Shown: positions 12,426 through 24,364 of the stretch, piece by piece | Numbering within the stretch: the stretch's first letter is position 1 | How the letters are laid out: every line of letters starts with the position of its first letter | NCBI GenBank assembly: GCA_949825065.1 | Contig: OX463852.1 | Location: forward strand, 18,254,189-18,318,188 | DNA length: 64,000 bases | Origin: Odontocerum albicorne | Lineage: Eukaryota; Arthropoda; Insecta; Trichoptera; Odontoceridae | Reading direction: 5' to 3' | Translations under genes and position numbers: made by a program | Notes under the pieces: model-generated | Seen by the model: only the letters and a program-made list of their open reading frames with translations | What the model was told of the DNA's origin: nothing | Databases searched by the model: none

Positions 12426-13704
12426 AGACTACAGGCTAAAGAAAAATTTAATAGAACTGGTTAAGGGCTAGTTATCATCCTATTTAGAGAAATATAGAAA
12501 GTCAATCAATGCACAGAGAAGCACAGAGTAAAACAAGACTTGATCTATTCAGTAATAGAAAAGCTTATTGGTAAGACTAGCAATGAAGTTCAGTATATAA
12601 CACGATTTTTCCATTTAATAATGGACTCTCCCACCGACAGCGACCAGAAGTCCTTGGCAATGACCTCAAAGCACTGAGGGCAAATGTTCATTACTGTTTA
12701 TTCATTACGGCGCATGCATAAAAATCGCGTTAATAACAATGCCCGATAATAAAGGAGAATTTTGCGATAACGGAGCGAATCGGTCGCGGGAAAATCGATT
12801 ACACACGGAATTCCAACATCGGTCATATCAATATCGGAAACGAAATATAAAGACGTAATATCCTAATTGTGTCACGTTGGTTTGTATGCATCACTTTACA
12901 TTTTCATCACTTTCTGTACACTGCAACATCACTTAAAAGAGAATCAACAGGCAATGTTATTTACCCTGATTTTCACTGCTTGTGTTTCATCGTTATAATT
13001 TTTTTAGAAAATACTTAAAAGCATTATTTATTTCAAAATATCCCTTGTCTCTAACTCATATACGATTCCCATCCTTATCCTTATTTTAATCCTAAATTAA
13101 TATTTTAATTAATATTTGGCGGATATTGTATTTTTGTGTTTAAATTTCATACATTATACTTCAATGACCAATAAAAAGTTTTTTGAAATCAAAGCAAATT
13201 GTGTTTTATTCAAGAATTAAAAAAACTGCTCAATTTGAAAGACCCTTTATTTGTATCATAAAGTGGATGATTTTTTAGAGGATATTTATACGTTATCTTT
13301 TGATTTTTAATTTTATGTAAAGGACACCTAAGTGTCGTTTATTGTGTTAGTAAATAAATAATAATAATTACATAGCAAATAAATTGCTTGTTAATGACGT
13401 GTTAATACCCACTTGTCGAGATGATGCTGAGTAAGAAGTATACAGCTCGATAGCAAAACAGTATGAGATGCCCTTCACCCAGTAAGGGGGGGCGTGCGCG
13501 CGGTGCATGGCGCAGTAACAGATGTTTATCAGACGGGCGGCTCACTAATCATTACAGAGATACTGGATGGCGTATGCTATTATGCAACTCCATCGAGAGT
13601 GCCGAGGACAGGTGGAATGGGTTGGGCTAGGGGAGATAAATTCAATGGAAACTGGCTTAACCATTTTTGAGGATTCAATCCTACGCCAACGTTATTATTA
13701 ATAA
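12426..13704. other. Intergenic; solo DNA-transposon end and a GC-rich patch
   Basis: Near 13195-13255 the minus strand reads ATAAAGGGTCTTTCAAATTG and then TTGAATAAAACACA, matching the left end of the Tc1/mariner-type fragment at 17463, so it is a solo terminus of that family. A GC-rich patch with GCGTGCGCGCGGTGCATGG at 13485-13640 has no identified content. Confidence 0.45.
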
Positions 13705-14015
13705 TTACCTACATCATGCTGTTTCCCTACTACGGGATAGGTAGAAAGAGAGATTGCTAGCCTTACAATTTCTCTGCCTTTTAATATTTCCTTCTTTCAA
13801 AATATTATTCAACCATAGTTTCCTTAATCTTCCTCTACCACGCTTTTCACCCACATTTGTATTGTATATTTTTCTGTTTTTAATCTTTCTTTATTCATTC
13901 GTTAGAAGTGCCCAACCATCTTAGGGAGCTCTTCTTCATCTTACTCAATACATCAACCTTAAGTTCACATTCATCCCTAATCAATTAATTCCGTGTTCTG
14001 CCATACATTTTCACC
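13705..14015 (-). mobile_element. LINE-A 3' fragment
   Basis: Read on the minus strand: decayed start of the C-terminal region, then CTGAAGATGGTTGGGCACTT-like, then the basic GRG-rich block, then the tail with CCTATCCCGTAGTAGGG. Same order as the copies at 9325 and 18550. Confidence 0.65.
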
Positions 14016-14213
14016 CCATCAGCGAAGAAATCTCCACGTTTTGCCAACCCTTTTCGGAGTGTTGAAAAATCCAAACTGTCCTCAGTATCCGCGTGAAAAA
14101 TTCAATTTTCTTTCAGAGTATGGACTGTCCCTCCGATCTGGTGATAGCAGAATCCTTTATGTACCAACGGGGCAGGATGATAAATATTGTGAGATCGGAA
14201 ACCATTCTAATCA

Positions 14214-14276
14214 GTATCGGTCACTTATAAAGGAATTTCGGAATAGTTCCGAAATCCCTTTATAAGTGACCGATAC
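14214..14276. repeat. Near-perfect 30-bp-arm hairpin
   Basis: Left arm 14214-14243 (GTATCGGTCACTTATAAAGG...) and right arm 14247-14276 are inverted copies with a single mismatch around a 3-base spacer. No flanking duplication or family name could be assigned. It could be a tiny foldback element or a replication-slippage inversion. Confidence 0.85.
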
Positions 14277-14649
14277 ACGGTAAGAATTAGAGTAAGGATA
14301 GAAGCTACACAGTAAGGACAGACAGTAAGAATTATTGTAAAATTTTAAATTTAAATTAAAACGATTTATTATATTTAACGTCGCTTCGCATCCTCAAAGG
14401 TGCGACACGATTAAAACTCGTAGGTAATTGAAAAAAGCTAAGGCTTCAATTTATCATGAAGACAAAAATGAATATAAATATACAAAACCACGAGAAAAAA
14501 CTAAATAAAGCTATATGAAATATCCAAAGCACCAATGTGATATAGGAGAGCAGTTTTTTGCACGGACCATTTTATTCCCCTTTTAAGTGATTCATTTATA
14601 CTCGGACAGTTTATATAGTAATTATTAATATCCAGTGCCAATCAAAAAA

Positions 14650-15265
14650 CCATGTTCAGTCGACAGTCTCGTAATAGTGTATCTCTGCAGCTGAACGGGC
14701 AACCTATAGAGTAAGTCGACAGTTTTAAATATCTAGGAAGCCTAATTACTCGAGACCTTGACATAATTGAAATGACACGTGCAGGATTTCTTAAATGAAA
14801 TCAGTTTTCTGCAATGAGAATCTTAAACTTCGTAACGCATGATAAAGAGCTATATTTTACTTAATGATGTTAAAACATTGACCATGAAGACCACAATACT
14901 CAAAAAGCTAGAATCATGGGAAACGTTCATTCATTGAAGAACGCTCTGAATTTATTAGTTTCATCGTATCTCAAACGCCCAGGTGCTGCGTCGAGCAGGT
15001 GTAGAACGAGAGCTCTTAAATACCATAAAATGTCGAAATATAGCTTATCTGGTTGAATATTGAGAGAAGAAAAATACCACATTCAAAAATGAATATTGAT
15101 GGACAAATTTGAAGGTCTAGGCGGAATCGATAGAAGACGTCTGTCTTGACTACACAAAATTCGCAAATGGGCAGGTATCCAGACAGTTGAAAAGACAGAT
15201 GTATCTTCTCAAGAGTCATCGCCAACGTCAGGGGGTCCGGACACGGCATATAAAGAAGAATAAGA
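14650..15265 (+). mobile_element. LINE-C (RTE-like) fragment, decayed
   Basis: Broken frames read LQLNGQPIE, then DSFKYLGSLITRDLDI and later VLRRAGVERELLNTIKCR, then a GRRRLS-type block and IRKWAGIQTVE. This is the order found in the better copy at 57710-58162. Confidence 0.6.
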
Positions 15266-16125
15266 TGTTGCTCAGTAAGACAATAAAAAATTGCATAGAT
15301 CTTTTATCGGTGTCTTTATTTAGGTCTCAGTACACACTTTCGCAAATGGTTTTGAAAGAGGTGAGCATATCTATTTTATAATGGGCATGCACTCACGGTG
15401 GTATCGAGAACGATCTTAATTCTTCTCCAGAAATTTGACTTAATTCTACTGCCATTCGGTGTCGCAAACTGTGCAGTGAATAAGTGGTACCTTGCCTCAA
15501 TGAACATTTCATTATTGAAAATGGCACACAATATATAATAGTCTTAAATTCTATTTTTATAATATGAAGTATGCTTATAAACATTGATAAGTGTCACCGC
15601 ATGGGCAGGCACCGCTTGCCGGATGTAAACATTTAGTTCTGATAACATTATATGAATATTATCCTTATCCTTCCTGCCTTATCGCTTCTTATTTACATTT
15701 TGTGGTTTCATATTACATTTCTGCGTAGAAATATATATATACTCGTATATACATTCAGCTAAAACAATAATATTAATGGTCGTTAGACGCGATCCAAAAA
15801 TAGCTCCAAATAATATGTTTATGTTTTAAGAGTACACGCTAATGTTATTTACATTTTTCATCCATTATTATTATTAGTTAATCATATAAAGATGATGATT
15901 TGTGCCAGTAAAAATTTGAAGGAAAGAAGGCTGTATGAAACTATACAAGAACTCTATTTAAACTCTATTAATAAAAAAAAATTCAGGTTTTTTGCACATG
16001 ACCCAACATAAGAACAAAAACACGTATAAAACAATTAAAAAATTTAACTTATTTGAGTAAAAATGTATATGTTACACTAAAACATTATGACAAAATATAG
16101 CATGTTAAATAACATAAAAGTTAAA
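15266..16125. other. Intergenic, no gene recognised
   Basis: AT-rich sequence with an ATATATATATACTCGTATAT run near 15730-15755. No exon or repeat family recognised. Confidence 0.4.
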
Positions 16126-16383
16126 TTATTTCAAGTATTCCACTAAATTTAAGAGACTTTTCCCGAAGGAGTTGAGCGACACATGAAACTCGTCAATATG
16201 AAGACAAACGCGGTTAAAAAATGTGATTGCTCCACCTACCGGAATTTCCAAAAGTAAGTTGGTTCGACTTATAGATTGATACTCGTAGAACAATCTATGG
16301 GTGCGTTGTCTCAAATAATTATCCGGAACATACAAACCATGACTGTTCAGGACGGATGGGTTTACTAAATTAACCCTGAGCAA
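16126..16383 (-). mobile_element. LINE (jockey/CR1-like) C-terminus
   Basis: An 85-codon minus-strand frame reads RVNLVNPSVLNSHGLYVPDN early and AITFFNRVCLHIDEF followed by LNSFGKSLLNLVEYLK at the end. The FFN(R/K)LP-x-HI ... LxxFxxxLxxYL ending is the usual C-terminus of jockey/CR1-type LINE reverse transcriptases. Only this tail survives. Confidence 0.55.
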
Positions 16384-16967
16384 ACAAAAAAGTGGACACC
16401 TAATTTTCCACTCTCTAATGATCTGTAACTAAGCATCCCCAGTAAGAAGACACTCCGACAAAGTTAGGGATAATTTATATTCATACTCTCTCATACAGAG
16501 ACAATACTTGACTACTGAAGAACTACTGTAGTTCTAAATATTTCAAGAGTTTAGGACAATAAATTCAGATATGTGCCTATAAATGGAGAACTTAGTGCGA
16601 GTGGGTGGGATATGTTGAACGGATAGGGAAATTTACAATTGAGGAAACGTTGTATGCGGTGCGCAGAGGACACTAAAAGAAAACATGATCGAGGGTATAT
16701 TTACCCATTCCACACGTGCATGTACGACTTTCTTACATACCATACATATTTTATAAAGGTGGCTTCCTATCAGACAGTTGCCTACAAGCCTACAGTCAAG
16801 CACAAAGAAAACATGAGAGAGGCTAAATAATACAATTAAAAGGAAAATTTATATAGCACCATTTAGAGAGCAGACTTTCCTCCAACTTGGAATTCTAACC
16901 TACAATTGATAGATTCAAATATTACAAACATGTTCTGTATAAGGAAAGCTAGGTGGCGGCCGAATTG
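16384..16967. other. Intergenic, no gene recognised
   Basis: A decayed SINE-like segment lies near 16850-16915 (compare 9757 and 36420). Otherwise nothing identified. Confidence 0.35.
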
Positions 16968-17062
16968 TATGAATGTAGAAGAGGCGAAGGGTGTGTGTCG
17001 AGATAGTAAAGTCTGGCGCTCTGATCTCTCTGCCTACTCTGACAGAGAAATAGCGTGGGTTA
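16968..17062 (+). mobile_element. LINE-A 3' tail
   Basis: A short tail copy: GTATGAATGTAGAAGAGGCG, GTGTGTCGAGATAGTAAAGT, CTGATCTCTCTGCCTACTC, ending GCGTGG. Extreme 5' truncation is normal for LINE insertions. Confidence 0.7.
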
Positions 17063-17462
17063 AATAAATATGATTTGAAGGAACAAATTTACAACTGGCA
17101 AGTAGACTGGCAAATTTCAATAAAGCCAAGTCAAGAGGCAAATAAAACGGAAAGCCTAAGGAGATTCATTTTAATTTCAGTAAAAATAACAAGCAAGCCT
17201 CATAGAGTTATAGCCTGAAGTAGACCAGGGCTCGAATGAAATTCCAAGAAAGGTTTGAATAAAAAAAGAAATTACAAGAAAGATAACTCCTTCTTTATGA
17301 GAGAAAAACATCTATTCTTGGAACTAAACAAGGTAATATTGTTACTAAATAAGATTAAACAAGTTATTGGGTTTTCACACATTTCACTAATAAGTTCTCA
17401 GTAATAGGTACTCAGGTGGATACACAAAGCCAACAAACGTAGTACACCACTTTCCACAACTT

Positions 17463-17800
17463 ATATTATAAAGGGTCTTTCAAATGGAGCGTTTTTTTTT
17501 CTTGGATAAAACACAGATGGCGTCGCGAACTTGCCTGGGTCTTGTGGCATTTGAGAAGTGTAATGTATGACATTTATAAAAATGGAGTCGTATACAATAC
17601 AACAACGCGTTAAAATTGTTGAATTATTTTATGTATTGTAATCTCCGGAAACGGTGATGTTAATTGGCCACCAAGATCATGTGATCTGACACCGTTGGAC
17701 TATTTTCTCTGGGGTTACGTGAAAAGCCAGGTCTATAAGAATGACCCCCAATCAATTCCTGACAATATACTACCTTCGATCCAATTGGCCACTCTTACGT
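17463..17800 (+). mobile_element. Tc1/mariner-type transposon, internally deleted
   Basis: The left end ATAAAGGGTCTTTCAAATGG is followed by an N-terminal piece (YTIQQRVKIVELFYV) and then directly by a C-terminal piece (NWPPRSCDLTPLDYFLWGYV, then KSQVYKNDPQSIPDNI). The WPPRSPDLTPLDFFLWG block carries the last catalytic Asp of this transposase family. Everything between is missing, and no right end was found. Confidence 0.6.
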
Positions 17801-17857
17801 TATGACGACAATGATGGTTTTTGTATTGTTAGATTTTCGATGTATACAATACAACTT

Positions 17858-18030
17858 GGCGGGTGTATTGCTAGGTGACAACCTCTTCCAACCAACCATA
17901 AATATGCTTAAAATGTCTTAAGCGAAAATCAAACTGAAACCCTTAAAAAATAGAGCACCAACAGTAATTGGACCCGCAACCCCCCGAGTCGGAAAACCGG
18001 CGTCTTACTGACTAAGCCAGGTTTTATTGC
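17858..18030 (-). repeat. SINE with conserved central domain
   Basis: Minus-strand order: tRNA-like head with CCTGGCTTAGTCAGTAAGAC (A box) and GGGTTGCGGGTCCAATTA (B box), then a linker, then the central domain CTTAAGCGAAAATC...ATTTATGGTTGGTTGG and GTCACCTAGCAATACACC. The same central domain occurs at 30343, 36510, 36845 and 61475. Confidence 0.7.
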
Positions 18031-18326
18031 TCTTTCAAATATCTGGGTCTAACATATGTTATTTAAAATTTTGTGACTTACCTCCATTGCGTAATTCCTT
18101 ATCCAAATATTTGTTCTTAAACCATTTTTTATAAAAAATAGAGCACCAACAGTAATTGGACCCGCAATCCCCCGAGTCGGAAAACCGGCGTCTTACTGAC
18201 TAAGCCAGGTTTTATTGCTCTTTCAAATATCTGGGTCTAACATATGTTATTTAAAATTTTGTGACTTACCTCCATTGCGTAATTCCTTATCCAAATATTT
18301 GTTCTTAAACCATTTTTTATAATACT
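17951..18326. repeat. Tandem duplication, two 188-bp copies
   Basis: The block from TAGAGCACCAACAGTAATTG at 17951 repeats at 18139 with essentially one change (ACCCCCC/ATCCCCC). It contains the SINE head plus about 110 bp of flank. The near-identity points to a recent tandem duplication. Confidence 0.9.
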
Positions 18327-18549
18327 TTATAAAATTTCTTTAATACAATACTCTGTTTTACCTTGACTTTCTCCTTCAGTGACGCTGGATGTTTCGTTAT
18401 CCTATTCACACTTCGGTGTGACGCCAACAAAGGAAGACATGCTCACCCAACACGGAAACAGTGCATTCCCCTGTATCCATTATTTTTATCGAGGGTACGA
18501 GCGCACTATAAAGGAACCGATAAGTACATAAAAAATCATATATTCGTAC

Positions 18550-19025
18550 TTATCATTACATCGCTTCCCTGCTGAGGTGTACAGAGAGGATAGAGTGCCA
18601 CACTTTTCTATCTCGACACACATTTCTCATCTTCCACATACATACACTTTCTCATACAACTCCTACGATTTCTCTTACTTTTTACATTTCCTTTTTCAAA
18701 ATATTATTCATTTGATCTAACCATACTTTTCTTAGTCTTCGTCTACCACGCCTTCCATTCACATTTACACTCTATATATTTTTTTGTTAATCTTTCTTCA
18801 TTCATTCGTTCCACGTGCCCAAAACATCTCAGGGTGCTTTTCTTCAACTTACCCAATACATCATCAACCTTAAGTTCACATTCATCCCATATCACTTTAT
18901 TCAGTGTAGTCTCATATCACCGCATGTAAGTGCACTCATTTGTACATAATTTATACGACTCTTTTTAGTGTTTTCCACGTCCACGTTTTTTCCCCTTACA
19001 TCAAATATGGTACTTATTAGACATA
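18550..19025 (-). mobile_element. LINE-A fragment
   Basis: The minus strand carries the tail (GTGTGTCGAGATAGAAAAGT), the GRRGRRRLRKVW-like block, the decayed TLRCFGHVERMNE-like block and part of the LTYGSE region (near 18960-19020). Confidence 0.7.
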
Positions 19026-19379
19026 TGCTAAAACATTGCGTAACAGTAACACCTAAACATTAATCCAACTTCCCAGAAGAACAGCAAGTGACTGACACCT
19101 CCGAACATAAAATTGGGATTGACTGAGAAAGTTTGAAATATTAAAACATTTGTATTGTAATTCGGGTGGTCTATCCTTCTTATAAAGAAAGCTTTTAAAG
19201 TTAAAATGTAAAGTTGAGAAAAACTTTTAAATAGAAAATGTACGTTTGAAAAAATGCTTTTTGTGAAAGGTTCTATTTTGAAATGTTACAATTGTACGTG
19301 TAGAGTTACAATTTTAGGTGCGCATTCAACCCAGATTACAAAAGGGAAATTCAATATCTCTGGCTCTGTACCGAATGGG

Positions 19380-19690
19380 AAAGCCCAGAGTGTAAAGGAG
19401 TGGAATTTGGAGTGAGGAGGGGGAATAGGAACGTGCGAAACACGTCATCAGTCCTTGAACTCCATTTCGTTCCACGGCCGGGGCGGGAGAGTGGGGGAAT
19501 TGTGGATTGTGGGGAAGATGCGTGCGTGGGAGTTTCGGGTGGAAAAAGGTAAATATAGTGGGAGTTTAGGGTGGTGGGAGGATTTTATAGTGGGTGTGGA
19601 GATTTTGTGTTCCCAGAAGAGTCCTGCGCGCGCGGGAATTTCGGAAATCGAACAGCGCGCGCGTAATGGGCGTATTGCGAAACACTAGAG
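19380..19690. other. GC-rich, G-strand-skewed CpG-containing patch
   Basis: About 300 bp far richer in G and CpG than its surroundings, with GCGCGCGCGGG and AACAGCGCGCGCG near 19627-19670. A 77-codon ORF (19455-19688) runs through it without family resemblance. It could be a promoter/first-exon CpG patch or a repeat; the sequence does not decide. Confidence 0.4.
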
Positions 19691-20371
19691 AGAAATGTAT
19701 TAGATTAAACTAAATCGCTTTGGTAAACAAAGGAAAGGATATGCTTGAAAGGGATTTTCGAGATGAGATGGAACATTCTTAGCTTAAAGCTCGTAATTTA
19801 CGAGTACTTGGAAAATAATAATGCTTTTCTTGAGTTTTCAAGTCATTCAGTATATCATATTTCTAAATATTTACTTAGATGAAACAGTCGTATTTTACTA
19901 CAAATTGTGACATGACCTGTATAACAAGACTGCACGGATTGGGCAATCGATATAAGCATTGAATGGACATTCATGTGACTTTGACTACGTACTAGAGTTA
20001 AGTAAAGAAGTTCTTCTTGTCGTTATGGATTGGGTCAATTGTGTGGGTTTGCTTTGTTATTGTGATGGGTTCGTATTGTACTAGCTTTTATTCCTGTGGA
20101 TGAACGTTGCGAAAATAAGTTATAGTGATGAATGTGATATATGAGCGAGTAATGAGAGGTTAGAGCAATTTTAAGAAACCTGATATTTTGGTTACATTTT
20201 CTCAGATGACGGAAGAGTTACGAGGGATATCGAATGGCGTGTAGCGACATGAAACATAGTCAATGAAACATATAAATTCGAACCGGACAGTATCAAAATC
20301 TGCTAAGATTATCATCTTTACAGATTTGTCCACGACATATTTTATTATAATTTTTTTATGTATGATAATGA
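19691..20371. other. Intergenic, no gene recognised
   Basis: AT-rich spacer, nothing identified. Confidence 0.4.
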
Positions 20372-20817
20372 AACGTGGAGGTAAAAAAAACTGATTATAG
20401 TAAAATATATGCTGTAGAAATGCGTGCACTGAGAATAATACATGACGTGACAATTATGACAGAATGAAGTGATCAATGTGCAAATAAGGGATGAATGTGA
20501 ACTTAACGCTGATGTGTTGAGTAAGATGAAAAGAACACACTGTGATGGTTTGGGTACATGGAACGAATGAATGAAGACTAACAAGACAAATATACAGAGC
20601 AAATGTGAATGGAAGGCGTGGTAGAGAAATACAAGGGAAAGTATGGTTGGATCAAGTGAATGATGTTTTGAAAGAAGGAAAAATAAGAAGTAAGAGAAAT
20701 CGTAGGAGCTGTATGAACGTGGAAGAGCCGAAATGTGTGTTGAGATAAGAAAATCTGGCAGTTTGTCGCTCTGCCTGTTCCAGCAAAGAAACGGCGTGAT
20801 GGTATGCATGTATGCAC
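20372..20817 (+). mobile_element. LINE-A 3' fragment, well preserved tail
   Basis: Contains in order an RxxRALRII block, RDECELNADVLSKMK, a frame-shifted RWFGYMERMNE block, RANVNGRRGREIQGKVWLDQ, VNDVLKEGKIRSKRNRRSC and NVEEPKCVLR, then the tail to GTGATGGTATGCATGTATGC. This is the clearest copy of the end of the polyprotein in the window. Confidence 0.75.
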
Positions 20818-21426
20818 GTTCGCCCTGAAAGTTCGAAAAATAAAGTTATAAATGTTTTACTTTCTAATTTTCATCCGTTGATTTATATTGTATGGTAGAG
20901 TGGGGCAATATTCTCTTACCGGGGGGAGGGTATGATAGTTTTGAAAAGCATAAACGTCCATTTAAAAATATTACAGAAGTGTTCTACAAAAAAAAAAGCC
21001 AAATTGTGAGAACTTGTTTTCAAATAAGTGCCTTAGGCGCAAAAATTCCTCGTCTCGGCTTATTATTTACTATCGATATTCTGGTTTCATATCTTATTTT
21101 CAAAACTTATTCAAATATACTAAAATATAAACATGAATTGTATCGGAAAAATCTTTATTGTATCGAAACCTGTGGGAAAACTTACACAACTGACAACACT
21201 AACATCTTCGAAGTCGGTAACAATAATGCTTTGGATTTTTGCCGCTAGGTGGCAACTATAAATTTCAATTATATTATTTATCTTATTACAAATATTCATA
21301 AATTTAATATATTTTAATAATATTTTATTTATTTTTATAATATAATTCAGGTCTACCTCAAAAACCGTCAGATGGAGGTAGGAAGAAGTGACATGCCCTT
21401 TATTGTTTACTATTGATCCTTTAAAC
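20818..21426. other. Unclassified, with one unrecognised 118-codon ORF
   Basis: A plus-strand ORF (20892-21248) starts near AGAGTGGGGCAATATTCTCT and has no motif I recognise. The start resembles dispersed repeats, so I do not call it a gene. Confidence 0.35.
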
Positions 21427-21904
21427 CAAGAGTTCCCAAACTTTTACCAAAAACCCTTTACCAAAGGGTTTTTGGTTTCAGCCGCAGAACCCTTTACCAA
21501 AAACTTTTAAAACCGCCGACCCTATAGTCGTTTACTTTACCCCACTTGTAATTAAGGATTGAAAAATATTAAAGGACTACGGATTATGGCATTATCTTGT
21601 GCAACATTTAATATTGAAATCTGTGTTGACGAAAATTAAAGCAAAAAAATACGAGCAGTTTTTTTTAATTCTTGACATTTACGAAGTAAATATGTAAATT
21701 CAAAATAAGTACAAATATTGACAAATATTCTTAATTGGGTACCTATTGGAATCATAGATATTTTAAAGTAACAAACAAATAACAGTAGTAAGGGGGTCTA
21801 TTTTTGCTGTTGTCGACCTCCAAATTTTTTTATTGAAACTATCGACTCCTAGAAAAATCAAATCGACCCCAGGGTATCGATATCGACCACTTTGGGAATT
21901 CTTG
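21427..21904. mobile_element. Non-autonomous hAT element (MITE) with 8-bp target duplication
   Basis: Starts CAAGAGTTCCCAAA and ends TTTGGGAATTCTTG, inverted termini with one mismatch in the first 11 bases. It is flanked on both sides by the identical octamer CTTTAAAC (21419-21426 and 21905-21912). An 8-bp target duplication is the hAT hallmark. There is no transposase in its 478 bp. A small internal inverted repeat (CCCTTTACCAAAGGG) lies near the left end. Confidence 0.85.
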
Positions 21905-22239
21905 CTTTAAACTGATGACAAACTCAATAGCAACATAAAAAATCATGTCCAACGACTCCTCATCACACGCTCTATATTCGTCACTCACATGAATAATCGA
22001 TTTAAAAAAATACATAAATTTCTTGATATCTTACCAGGACGTTTTTTGTGACACTGATTTTCGTAAAAAGATCCTCTTTGTTATTGTTAATTCGTCATCC
22101 TCCATTTGATATTTGAAAGGCTGAACTGGCAACTACTCGTATGAGTATAAAAGAAAAGAAAAACGCTATCTGTTATAATTCAATCAAAGGTTTTTGAAGA
22201 TATTTTAAACGTAAATGATACATTTTTATTTATTTTATT

Positions 22240-23420
22240 TATTTAGTCGAGTCCAACTCAATGTATCAATGGATGTCAATGCATTAAATTCTCATTTCGC
22301 AACACCTTCAGCGCCGATTCCCGATAGCATAAAAATGGAAACAATAAAAATATCAAAATGTGCCTCCTTTTTGTTTCTCTGCTGCTGTCGCGTGTCGGTG
22401 AGAAAGATGTTGAGAACTATATCTACTGAAAAAAAAGACATAAATGTCAAGTTTTTGAAAACGATTCTTCCGACTATTTTAGCTCTTTTAACCCATATGA
22501 CTAACTTTTTTCTTGATTGTGGCTTCTTATCGAATTTGCATACGTGTTACCATTGCCAAAAATGTGAATCCCCTCTCACCAAGGTACTACTGGTCAATCT
22601 TGATGCCTCCTGTTTTTTTTCAATGTTTCCAAATTCCTGGACATAGTACGACTACATTACTATAGCACAGATGACATCAGGCGGGCTAGGGACAGTCTCA
22701 CACTCCTCACAATGCTAGACTTTAGTAGTGCTTTTAATTCAGTTGACTTGCTCATTGAGAATATGAAACATCTGAAAATCTCACTTCACGCCTCATGGTT
22801 TAATAAACATGAACATGGGCGTAGACAACAGGTAAAACTCTCAAACCGTCTGATGAGGTTCTGCTCCTGGCGTTCCGCAGGGTCGAATACTGTCTATTTT
22901 CAATCATCATTAACTCCATAACTAGTCAGCTGCAGAGCGAATATTATCTATACACAGACTATTTCAATTGCACATTAGTTTCCATCCCCGAGATGTTTTT
23001 CATCCCCTTGTTGATGAAAAACTAAGTTGTCGTAATCATGTCTCCAAGTTAAGTCGCAAAATCTTTGCTTCTCTACATTATCTTAAAAGGATAATGTTCT
23101 GCCTGTTTTAAGTCGGATACTATTATCCCAATGTCTTATGTTGCCATTACTTGATTACGGTGGCGTATATTATTTAGATGCCAACGAGATGATGTTGGAA
23201 AGATTAAAACTTTGCATCCTATTCATATTTAACGTAAGGAAGTATGAACATGTACCAACATTTCGGAAAAGACTTTGATGGCTTAAAATAAGAGAGCGAA
23301 GAAACCTTCAAGAGCTTTCGACATTATTATACGTGCTTAACAATCCCAACCCTTCTTTATAGCTCTCAAGAATGTGAGGTTATTGAAGTGCAATAGCTTG
23401 CACACAATAAACAAATACAC
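22240..23420 (+). mobile_element. LINE (jockey/I-like) reverse transcriptase remnant
   Basis: Frames read VKFLKTILPTILALLTHMTN (pre-RT region), then LTMLDFSSAFNSVDLLIENM, a decayed GVPQG block near 22877, and RRERRNLQELSTLLYVLNNP near 23290. The LxDFSxAFxxVD block is the first catalytic motif of LINE reverse transcriptases. Several frameshifts and stops make it a dead copy. Confidence 0.7.
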
Positions 23421-23544
23421 GAAAGAGTGTCTTCCATTCACATAATGACTGACAATCGTATTAGTATAACGGGTGATATTCGTAGCCTAAGGCATTAAAA
23501 ATAATTTGCTATGTAACTGTAAAAAGTGAAATTTGATTTACACA

Positions 23545-23632
23545 TATCGTTTTACGTTAAAGCTTTCACACTCGGGGAATTAAAGCTTTCACACTCGTTT
23601 TACGTTAAAGCTTTCACACTCGGGGAATTAAT
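23545..23632. repeat. Short tandem repeat
   Basis: The 18-mer TTAAAGCTTTCACACTCG occurs three times within 85 bp, alternating with GGGGAA and TTTTACG spacers. Confidence 0.85.
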
Positions 23633-24340
23633 GTGTGTGAACTTCTTCATCGATAGTCCATTTTATCGTCTATAAACAGTAACGTCCTTTCGTTCAAAGA
23701 GGTCCCGGACCATACTGGAAGTTTCCTGCAAAGACTCGGGAGATCCTTTATATGATTATTCAGTCTGCTGTACTGTATACAGTACTCATCACCATAAATT
23801 TTTTCAGGCTGTCAGGTTGTTTTTTAACATGACCAAGGCTCTACAGAAAGTGTATATATAATACGAAAAAATAAATAAAGAATATTGCAACTTAAGCAGA
23901 GGAATAGGAAGACGAAGGCTTTTATGGCTTCAAAACCTGAAGGATTGAAATGGTCTCCATGTAGAAATTCAGTGTGTAGGAATAATGTTCCCTTGTTAGT
24001 TGTTAACATTCGGCAAGGACAAGGCACGTGAATTAGAAATATTATGTAAAAGTTATGAAAGAAACATCCAATTTATAGCGATAAAATAATTATCAAATTA
24101 TTCAAATACCCAAAAATACTAAATCTGAAAAAAATACTAAAGTTAACTATTTCCCAATATACAAGATAAATAAATTGAGATTATATCGCAAAAATTCCAT
24201 TAAAAAAACAATGAAATCCTTATCGGGCATTCCGGAATCATTTCTAATCTATTTTTCAAATTCCACTTTCAATGAGTGTATTTGCACATTTTAATATGAA
24301 AATTTATTTGAAAAGTTCATGACGAATATATGACACATAG
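23633..24340. other. Intergenic, no gene recognised
   Basis: AT-rich spacer before the tRNA gene, nothing identified. Confidence 0.4.
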
Positions 24341-24352
24341 AAAAAATAAAAA
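24341..24352 (-). terminator. RNA polymerase III terminator of the tRNA-Thr gene
   Basis: Read on the minus strand, TTTTT and then TTTTTT runs begin 12 bases after the tRNA 3' end. T-runs of this length stop RNA polymerase III. Confidence 0.7.
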
Positions 24353-24364
24353 GAGCGTAGTTGA

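Noticed and set aside
20892..21248. 118-codon ORF
   Set aside because: No family motif, no splice or promoter evidence, and a start region that resembles dispersed repeat sequence.
22215..22646. 143-codon ORF as an independent gene
   Set aside because: Its sequence is the pre-reverse-transcriptase region of the LINE at 22240-23420.
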